From: Candidatus Iainarchaeum sp.
GTDB lineage: Archaea > Iainarchaeota > Iainarchaeia > Iainarchaeales > GCA-2688035
Direction: 5' to 3'
Length of the DNA stretch: 12,364 nucleotides
Assembly: GCA_017610245.1 (NCBI GenBank)
Contig: JAFCCK010000015.1
Span: 1-12,364, forward strand
The notes below the pieces were generated by a model, which had not been told where the DNA came from, did not search any database, and saw nothing but the letters and a program-made list of their open reading frames with translations. Of this stretch, positions 6,700-12,364 are shown piece by piece. The position numbers were made by a program, and so were the translations under genes. Positions within the stretch are counted from its first letter, which is position 1. Each line of letters begins with the position of its first letter.

Positions 6700-8148
6700 A
6701 TGAATAACATGGATTTGGAAAATGTGAAAAAGATAAGAGACGGGGTATATGAACTTCCTAAAGAGCATGGCATGAAAGTACCTGCGAGGATTTACGGGAC
6801 AGAAAAAATTGTAAAGGAAATAGAAGCGGGAGCGATACAGCAAATAAAAAATGTCGCTTATCTGCCTGGTATTCAAAAATACTCTATCGCCCTTCCAGAT
6901 GCGCACCTAGGCTATGGTTTTAGCATTGGTGGAGTTGCGGGAATTGACTACAATGAAGGGGTTGTAAGCCCTGGCGGTGTGGGGTATGATATCAACTGCG
7001 GCGTTCGCTTGGTAAAAACGAATTTAACAGAGAAAGATATCAAGCCGAAATTAAAGGAATTGCTGGATGAAATGTTCAGCGCAGTTCCAGCCGGGCTTGG
7101 GGGGAAGAGCAAGCTAAGGCTTTCACAGCAGGAGCTGGCTGAAGCGCTGGAGCAGGGGGTTCCCTGGGTTATTAAGAAGGGTTATGGTTGGGAAAAGGAT
7201 TTGGAGCATATTGAGGAAAACGGGCAAATGAAAGGGGCAAAGGCGGGCAAGGTTTCTGCAAAGGCAATGCAGAGGGGCATGCCCCAATTTGGAACGCTTG
7301 GGAGTGGAAATCATTTCCTGGAAATACAGAGGATAGAAAAGGTTTTGGATGTGGGCATTGCCAAGAAGTTTGGGCTCGAGGAAGGGCAGATTGTAGTAAT
7401 GATTCATTGCGGAAGCAGGGGATTCGGGCACCAGGTAGCAAGCGACTATTTGAATGTGATGCCCCCCGCAATGAATAAATATGGCATAAAAGTGCCTGAC
7501 AAGCAATTGTGTTCCGCTCCCATCAACAGCCAGGAGGGGCAGGACTACCTTGCCGCGATGAAAGCGGCTGTGAACTATGCCTTCTGCAACAGGCAGGTGA
7601 TAATGCATTGGGTTCGCGAGAGCTTTGAAAAGGTTCTTGGAAAGGATGCCGAATCATTGGGCATGGAATTGCTGTATGATATCTGCCATAATGTTGCTAA
7701 AGAGGAAGAGCACGAGATTGAGGGGAAGAAAAAGAAGCTGCTGGTGCACAGGAAGGGCGCAACAAGGGCAATGCCTGCCGGTAGGGTAGAGAATCCAAAG
7801 GATTTTATGGAAACAGGGCATCCTGCACTGATTCCTGGAACAATGGGCACTGCATCCTATGTTCTGGTTGGAACTGAAACTGGATTGCAAGAAACATTCG
7901 GAAGTGTTGCGCATGGGGCAGGCAGGACAATGTCAAGGCATGCTGCAATGAGAATGAAGAGGGGCGAGCAGGTGAAAAAGGAGCTGGAAGCCAAGGGAGA
8001 AATTATAAAGGGCGCTTCAATGGGTGGATTGGCCGAGGAAATGCCCGAAGCATACAAGGATGTTGATGAAGTGGTTAAGAGCGTTGAAATTGCTGGCTTG
8101 GGTAAAATTGTGAGCAGGCACGTGCCCCTGGCTGTAATGAAAGGCTAA
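6700..8148 (+). CDS. rtcB: tRNA-splicing RNA ligase RtcB
   Basis: RtcB joins RNA ends carrying 2',3'-cyclic phosphate or 3'-phosphate to 5'-OH ends, using GTP and Mn2+. In archaea it seals tRNA exons after intron removal. The protein has 482 residues from ATG 6700, close to the usual 481. Metal and active-site motifs are DAHLGYG, GYDINCGVR with metal-binding Cys100, GSGNHFLE, HCGSRGFGHQV and HGAGRTMSR, whose His405 is the residue that becomes guanylylated (His404 in the Pyrococcus enzyme). No intein interrupts it, although RtcB inteins are known in other archaea. TTG 6694, GTG 6697 and ATG 6709 are other possible starts; ATG 6700 has GGTG 8 bases upstream and numbering closest to the family. 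Its helper archease lies upstream at 5268-5690. Confidence 0.97.
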   Translation: MNNMDLENVKKIRDGVYELPKEHGMKVPARIYGTEKIVKEIEAGAIQQIKNVAYLPGIQKYSIALPDAHLGYGFSIGGVAGIDYNEGVVSPGGVGYDINCGVRLVKTNLTEKDIKPKLKELLDEMFSAVPAGLGGKSKLRLSQQELAEALEQGVPWVIKKGYGWEKDLEHIEENGQMKGAKAGKVSAKAMQRGMPQFGTLGSGNHFLEIQRIEKVLDVGIAKKFGLEEGQIVVMIHCGSRGFGHQVASDYLNVMPPAMNKYGIKVPDKQLCSAPINSQEGQDYLAAMKAAVNYAFCNRQVIMHWVRESFEKVLGKDAESLGMELLYDICHNVAKEEEHEIEGKKKKLLVHRKGATRAMPAGRVENPKDFMETGHPALIPGTMGTASYVLVGTETGLQETFGSVAHGAGRTMSRHAAMRMKRGEQVKKELEAKGEIIKGASMGGLAEEMPEAYKDVDEVVKSVEIAGLGKIVSRHVPLAVMKG

Positions 8149-8165
8149 TTTTACAGAAGAAAGAA

Positions 8166-8175
8166 TTATTAATAA
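8166..8175 (+). promoter_or_regulatory. TATA box of the first surface-protein gene (leaderless)
   Basis: TTATTAATAA is centred about 27 bases before ATG 8197, and no Shine-Dalgarno sequence is seen in the 21 bases between. This predicts a transcript starting at or next to the start codon. It lies in the 48-base gap after rtcB, so the surface gene has its own promoter. Confidence 0.5.
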
Positions 8176-8196
8176 AAAAGCAATAAACTATAGTGA

Positions 8197-11100
8197 ATGA
8201 TTGAAAGAAAAACGCTCTTCATAGCCTGTTTAATTCTGTTAGTTGGGCTTGTTAATGCGGCCAAGCCTAATAATCCAACTTTGGTAAGTCCTCTGGGCGG
8301 AGAAACCTTCGATTCAGAGGTTCAGATTCAGTGGATTGAAGCAGCCCAATTAGACCCCGATATGAGAGTGCCCGCTTGGAGCGGCTCGCTTGAAATGGAC
8401 GCTTTGCCAGAAAATGACGGTTGGAAATTGGGGAGCGATGTTCAAGGAGAGGATTGCTCTCCGGTCTGTTTCAGGTGCGGCGCAGACTGCATTAGCTGCA
8501 CCCCTCCGCCATGGGCACCATGGATGTGCTGGGATGTCCCTGACCCTGTCATAGCTGATGCGACATCTGTTTCTGGTGGAATTCTGACACTTGACACTAC
8601 ATCAACAGCAGAACATGAGTATTACTGGCGGCTGGAAGGCAGCGGAAATGACTGGTATGACAATGTCTCAAACATAACTGGCTGGACTGTTGAGGCAAGA
8701 ATAAAAGTAGATAGTGTAAATCTTGGGGAGGGGGCAGGGAGCTTCCGCAACGTGTTGACTATTAGAATCGACGACCATACATATGCAAAGAATCTTTATA
8801 TAACAGAAGATGGCATCTACATCCGGGATTGGGACCAGTGGACTTCTTATACATTTGATACTACGGATGCATTTCACACTTATAGGATTACTGGCAAGGG
8901 GGAGGAGAACAAGGTTTACATTGATGGCAAGTTAGTATTAGAAGTCAGGACCAGGCTACAGGATGAGATGAGCTTCGGAAAGAAAATTATTTTTGGCGAT
9001 TGGTCAGTATTTGGGAGCAACAAATCAAAATGGGATTACATACGCTATTACACCGGCGGGGCAATAGGAGAGCAGGACGTAAGCTATACCCTGCAATATA
9101 CCGACCAATGCGCAGTTGAGCCCTGTAATAGTGTGCCGCCTGCTGATTGGGAGTACCTCGCTGGAACTGCTAACAATTATGCAAGTGGTTTGTCCAGCGG
9201 AACAACCGCTTACACTTGGGGCACCAGTTTACTGCCAGATGGCAGTGATTATGCCGTAAGGATGAGGGCAATAGATGAGGGCAACACTAGGGGAGACTGG
9301 GTTTATAGCGGGCGCTTTTCAATACTCCATCCCTCTCCTGTAACCGATTGTTATATACAAGAGGACACCTGCAATGAGGGCGATATTGCTGTTTTTTCGC
9401 TTAACGGTACGCCAGGACTTGCTAGCACAAGCACTACATCATCCATGTACCGTTATAGGGTCTGCTGCCCCCCGCCTTTCACTAGCAATGACTGCTCTGA
9501 CCCTAATGCAGCCCCTGTCTTAAACCTCCAATATACTTCTGCGTCCTATGTTGAGGAAAATATTAACAACGAGGGCGCAACAATAACAGAACAAACCTTC
9601 AACTATGAAGTTTGCCTAACTGCGGCTGATACAGTTAGTTGCCGGTATACTACCGAGGATTGGACAATAACTGCGGAGGGCACAGAGGACTGGGAAGAGT
9701 GCGAAGGGGGCGTATGGCAAGAAATTAGCCGGAGCCTTGTACCCGGCCCTTGCGGCCCTGGTTGCCCTACAGCTGGCTCGGAATGCCCCAATATAGGCGA
9801 TATTATAGGTTGTTGTATAGACGCAGGGCCACCAGGGTGGTGGATAATTCAGCTTGAATGCGTAGGAGCCTGTGTTCCCCAATCTGCAACACGGACAGGC
9901 TATGATTCTGGCACCGGTCCTGGAGCCTTTAGCGTAACAGTATCTCCGCAAGAGGACGGAACAATTTCAAACTCAGAGGTAGTTTCTATTAGTAACCCTA
10001 ATACTTCATATGTTGTTTTTTCTACAACTGATAACCTCGATGGTTCGCAGACAATAACAGGAAACGTAGCCGTTTCTTCTGGAGGGGGATGTAACAGCGC
10101 AGGCAGGGAAATCGGCGTAGTTGGCATTGACAGGGCGACAAATGCTAAAGTTGACGAATATGGAGCGTCTTCAATAGACGTCTGCTGCGCTGTTGGGACT
10201 ATCAACGATCCTCCTGTTTTTGATAGTTTCAGTCTATCGGTAGAAGAAAACTCCCCAACCCAAACAGAGCCATTGAACCAGTATGTGCAGGACGAAGACC
10301 CGGCTACATTAACCTATAGAGTCGAACTCGATGACCCTAGCGAAGTGGATTGTGAGATAAATGGCCAAAATTTGGAATATACGCCGGCAACAGATTGGAC
10401 AGGTACAGCATTTTGTATACTGGAGGTAACAGATAATGCATCCCAGCCAGCTTATGCGGCAGCAACAATAACAGTAAACCCTGCTGGAAATCAGGCCCCA
10501 ACAGCAACTTTAACTGCAACCCCCACTAGTGGAGACACCCCTCTTACGGTTACCTTTACTGGAGGCTGCAGCGACAGTGATGGAACAATTCAAAGCTGTG
10601 AAATAGACTTTGGGGACGGCTCCATATCACAAGCCTTCACAGACGGAATGACAAACGAATATACAACAGGTGCAACCATAGTAACCTACACGGCAACCCT
10701 GACGGCAACAGATAATGATTGGGCAACAGGCATCGCAACAGCAACAATAACAGTAAACCCGATTGGGGAGCCTCAGCCGCAGCCGGGTGATGTCTGGGAG
10801 GTTTCAGTGGAGCTGGATAAGGGCTTCTATTATATCGGAGGGGACAACCCACGACCCACCGTCACCATATACAATCACACGGCAAATCAGAAACAGGCAG
10901 ACCTAACCATTAAAGTGATTGATGCGGTAACGCACAAGGAGGTTAGAGGATTCGGCACTCACAATATTGAAGTAGCAGGAAATAGCTCTAACACTTGGTC
11001 TGATCTCATTGACCTCAGCGGTTTTTCGGAAGGTACTTACGTACTTGTGGCCTCTGTGCCACAATACAGAGGGGAAACAATACTGACCAATAATGAGGGC

Positions 11101-11214
11101 AGGGCAACCTTTTCTTTAATCGGAGTTTCCGGGATGCAGGTTCCAGAAATGCCTGTTTTTGTTGTTCTCTTGGTTGCTCTTGCAATGCTTATTCTGCTCA
11201 GGAGAAAACAGTAA
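8197..11214 (+). CDS. Large secreted, membrane-anchored multidomain Cys-rich surface protein
   Basis: I recognise domains but no named protein. Residues 1-21 are a signal peptide ending VNA. Residues about 25-50 (SPLGGE...VQIQW) and 290-378 (YTLQYTD ... TTAYTW ... LPDGSDYAVRMRAID) look like two halves of one beta-sandwich. Between them lie a Cys-rich patch (Cys87-Cys111) and a LamG/concanavalin-like domain (about 119-285). A Cys-rich domain follows at 385-482 (VCCP, NDCSDPNAA, CLTAADTV.CRY), then more Cys-rich sequence to 559 and a half-repeat ending CCAVG at 663-667. Next are a cadherin/Ig-like domain (669-762), a PKD domain (764-855, with DFGDG at 804-808), a PQPQPGDVW linker at 859-867 and a CARDB-like domain. 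The C-terminus is VPEMP (982-986), a hydrophobic helix and RRKQ, like archaeal sorting or anchor signals. Adhesion or cell-envelope function is inference. Confidence 0.85.
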   Translation: MIERKTLFIACLILLVGLVNAAKPNNPTLVSPLGGETFDSEVQIQWIEAAQLDPDMRVPAWSGSLEMDALPENDGWKLGSDVQGEDCSPVCFRCGADCISCTPPPWAPWMCWDVPDPVIADATSVSGGILTLDTTSTAEHEYYWRLEGSGNDWYDNVSNITGWTVEARIKVDSVNLGEGAGSFRNVLTIRIDDHTYAKNLYITEDGIYIRDWDQWTSYTFDTTDAFHTYRITGKGEENKVYIDGKLVLEVRTRLQDEMSFGKKIIFGDWSVFGSNKSKWDYIRYYTGGAIGEQDVSYTLQYTDQCAVEPCNSVPPADWEYLAGTANNYASGLSSGTTAYTWGTSLLPDGSDYAVRMRAIDEGNTRGDWVYSGRFSILHPSPVTDCYIQEDTCNEGDIAVFSLNGTPGLASTSTTSSMYRYRVCCPPPFTSNDCSDPNAAPVLNLQYTSASYVEENINNEGATITEQTFNYEVCLTAADTVSCRYTTEDWTITAEGTEDWEECEGGVWQEISRSLVPGPCGPGCPTAGSECPNIGDIIGCCIDAGPPGWWIIQLECVGACVPQSATRTGYDSGTGPGAFSVTVSPQEDGTISNSEVVSISNPNTSYVVFSTTDNLDGSQTITGNVAVSSGGGCNSAGREIGVVGIDRATNAKVDEYGASSIDVCCAVGTINDPPVFDSFSLSVEENSPTQTEPLNQYVQDEDPATLTYRVELDDPSEVDCEINGQNLEYTPATDWTGTAFCILEVTDNASQPAYAAATITVNPAGNQAPTATLTATPTSGDTPLTVTFTGGCSDSDGTIQSCEIDFGDGSISQAFTDGMTNEYTTGATIVTYTATLTATDNDWATGIATATITVNPIGEPQPQPGDVWEVSVELDKGFYYIGGDNPRPTVTIYNHTANQKQADLTIKVIDAVTHKEVRGFGTHNIEVAGNSSNTWSDLIDLSGFSEGTYVLVASVPQYRGETILTNNEGRATFSLIGVSGMQVPEMPVFVVLLVALAMLILLRRKQ
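10460..10760 (+). repeat. 22-base repeat coding ATITVNP at the end of two adjacent domains
   Basis: The same 22 bases occur at 10460-10481 and 10739-10760. They encode the last strand (ATITVNP) of the cadherin/Ig-like domain and of the PKD domain. Identity at DNA level over a strand where many codons would do suggests that one domain end was copied from the other, or that recombination keeps them alike. Confidence 0.7.
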
Positions 11215-11242
11215 ACTGATGTGTGCAAGTTAAGGGCATAAC

Positions 11243-11251
11243 GTATAAATA
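11243..11251 (+). promoter_or_regulatory. Upstream TATA box of the second surface-protein gene
   Basis: GTATAAATA, inside CGTATAAATATAAG, is the best TATA match in the window. It would start transcription near 11270-11277, giving a leader of about 35-43 bases that contains the purine-rich GAGAAAGGGA before ATG 11313. Confidence 0.5.
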
Positions 11252-11281
11252 TAAGAAAGGCTCTTTTTTACGAGAGAGAGC

Positions 11282-11288
11282 TTTATAA
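11282..11288 (+). promoter_or_regulatory. Second candidate TATA box before the second surface-protein gene
   Basis: TTTATAA lies 28 bases (centre to A) before ATG 11313, the spacing seen for the leaderless genes in this window. It may be an alternative promoter to the stronger box at 11243. The six-T run at 11264-11269 between the two boxes could end transcripts coming from the preceding gene. Confidence 0.35.
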
Positions 11289-11312
11289 CAAAGCAAAAGA
11301 GAAAGGGAAAAA

Positions 11313-12364
11313 ATGAAATCAGGGGCTTTAATTTTAGGCATTTTTTTGATTCTGGTTAGCCTACCCCCAATCGTGAGTGCCCAAGCTGCATCAGACTGCG
11401 AGATTAGAAATAATTGCACTGGAAACCAGGTCGAGGTCTTTTCGGTTTCTGGCACAACAAATGCTCATGCGGCAGTTGACCCTAATGAACCCAACTATTA
11501 CAAGGTCTGCTGCCCCAGCTCGGAATTCACTGGAAATGACTGTTCAGACCCAAATGCTGCTGTCGTGTTGAATTTATTCCAGCTCACGAATTCACATGTT
11601 GAGCGGGCGGATTTGAATTCGGGAAATTATGCGACTCCTGTCTGCCTGACCGCAGCCGATACTGTTTATTGCAGATATGTTACAGCATGCGATGTGGCCG
11701 AAACTGGCATAGTTGCAATTTCAGGCCCAACAAATGCCCATGTGGAGGAATACGGTGCTGGAAATTATACAGTAAATGTCTGCTGCGCTGTTGGTGCTGC
11801 TTTTCCAAGCTGTGGAAACGGAACACGTGACCCTGGAGAAGAATGCGAACCTGGGGTGGATGAAAGTGCCTGCACTGGCAGTACACCATACTGCGCACCA
11901 GCGGGAAGTGCAAATGAGTGTACATGCACTGCAGAGCCCTCTTGCTACATTGACCCTGCAGTAATACGCCAGCCTATTAGTACGGGAGACGTGGCGCTTA
12001 TTACTGTTAATTACTCGGATTTTGGCTCTGACCCAACATCAGCTTCAATTGATTGTGGTGATAGCGTTCCCATCTTTGATTCCTTTTGCATAGGGGGAAG
12101 TTGCTATATAACATGCGGACCATACCCTACGGCCGGCACGTTCATAGTCCAAAATGCGGTATTGTCAAACACATTGGGGGAAAGCGCAAATTGTACTGGG
12201 CAAGAAACCATAGTGGTAGAGGCTGCTGTGGGACCTCAGCCGCAGCCGGGTGATGTCTGGAATGTTATTGTTAGCACGGACAAGGAATGGTATTTCCAGG
12301 ATGAAACCGTAAATGTTACGGTAGAAATAACCGAGTACATCAACTCATCTGGTACGCTTACAGT
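11313..12364 (+). CDS. Secreted Cys-rich surface protein, paralogue of the preceding one (3' end outside window)
   Basis: The frame is open from ATG 11313 to the window edge: 350 codons with no stop. A signal peptide is clear (MKSGALILGIFLILVSLPPIVSA, likely cut after Ala23). Residues 29-122 repeat the Cys-rich domain of the upstream protein: VCCP at 65-68, NDCSDPNAA at 75-83, CLTAADTV at 111-118 and CRY at 120-122. Residues 134-161 form a second half-repeat (SGPTNAHVEEYG...VCCAVG). A Cys-rich segment at 167-211 begins CGNGTRDPGEEC, a motif widespread in extracellular Cys-rich proteins. A beta-rich, Cys-containing region follows, then PQPQPGDVW at 308-316 and the start of a CARDB-like domain. 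By analogy with its neighbour a C-terminal anchor may follow outside the window. The even Cys pairing suggests disulfides. Function is unknown. Confidence 0.85.
   Translation, partial: MKSGALILGIFLILVSLPPIVSAQAASDCEIRNNCTGNQVEVFSVSGTTNAHAAVDPNEPNYYKVCCPSSEFTGNDCSDPNAAVVLNLFQLTNSHVERADLNSGNYATPVCLTAADTVYCRYVTACDVAETGIVAISGPTNAHVEEYGAGNYTVNVCCAVGAAFPSCGNGTRDPGEECEPGVDESACTGSTPYCAPAGSANECTCTAEPSCYIDPAVIRQPISTGDVALITVNYSDFGSDPTSASIDCGDSVPIFDSFCIGGSCYITCGPYPTAGTFIVQNAVLSNTLGESANCTGQETIVVEAAVGPQPQPGDVWNVIVSTDKEWYFQDETVNVTVEITEYINSSGTLT

Larger units (their letters stand above)
10771..12260 (+). repeat. Exact 27-base repeat shared by the two surface-protein genes
   Basis: Bases 10771-10797 and 12234-12260 are identical. 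Both encode PQPQPGDVW, a Pro/Gln linker leading into a beta-rich domain (EVSVELDKGFYY in the first protein, NVIVSTDKEWYF in the second). Outside the 27 bases the DNA diverges, although the proteins stay alike. This points to a recent exchange or strong local copying between the paralogous genes. Confidence 0.85.

Noticed and set aside
8455..8529. Cys87-Cys111 patch as a zinc finger.
   Set aside because: The protein has a signal peptide and acts outside the cell, where disulfides are more likely; the spacing does not fit a standard zinc ribbon.
11255..11288. Hairpin AAAGGCTCT / AGAGCTTT as a terminator of the first surface gene.
   Set aside because: The arms pair only with a bulged G and the T-run lies in the loop rather than after the stem; a TATA box just upstream makes a promoter region more likely.
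11377..11964. Other-frame open stretches (11377-11571, 11776-11964 on +; 11680-11925 on -) near the right edge.
   Set aside because: The frame from 11313 has a signal peptide and clear homology to the upstream protein and covers all of them.
1..12364. tRNA, rRNA, CRISPR array, insertion sequence or riboswitch.
   Set aside because: No gap is longer than about 122 bases, no cloverleaf or regularly spaced repeats were seen, and no transposase is encoded.

Overview
This window is archaeal. It carries an archaeal-type translation block (uS7 end, EF-2 with the diphthamide histidine, EF-1A, uS10), genes for the RNA ligase RtcB and its helper archease, TATA boxes placed about 26-33 bases before several start codons, and secreted Cys-rich proteins with beta-sandwich domains. 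The compact layout, surface-protein style and a bacterial-type RpiB would fit a DPANN-like or other uncultivated archaeon. That placement is inference, and nothing here fixes the phylum.

Layout. (1) 1-4348 is the str-like block: end of rps7, fusA (aEF-2), tuf (aEF-1A) and rps10, all on +. A hairpin with T-runs separates tuf from rps10. (2) 4352-5690 holds an apparently leaderless gene encoding RpiB fused to a Nudix hydrolase, followed with no gap by archease (TTG start). (3) 5716-6606 on the minus strand is an A+T-rich, free-standing LAGLIDADG homing endonuclease gene. It sits exactly between archease and rtcB, two genes whose products work together. (4) 6700-8148 is rtcB, which shares a short divergent promoter region with the endonuclease gene. 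(5) 8197-11214 is a 1005-residue secreted, C-terminally anchored multidomain protein. (6) 11313 to the window end is a second secreted Cys-rich protein, open at the right edge. It shares a Cys-rich domain and a PQPQPGDVW linker with the first, including an exact 27-base repeat.

How the genes relate. Genes 1-4 serve translation. RtcB joins 2',3'-cyclic phosphate and 5'-OH RNA ends, for example during tRNA splicing, and archease speeds its turnover. The homing endonuclease looks like a selfish insertion that split an archease-rtcB pair. The two surface proteins form a small paralogous family, probably for adhesion or an envelope structure.

No stretch over 300 bases lacks a gene. The longest gaps are 2565-2686 and 11215-11312. 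I see no tRNA, rRNA, CRISPR array or insertion sequence. The points most worth following are the RpiB-Nudix fusion, the endonuclease between archease and rtcB with a possible relic start codon, and the paralogous Cys-rich surface proteins with a nested domain.
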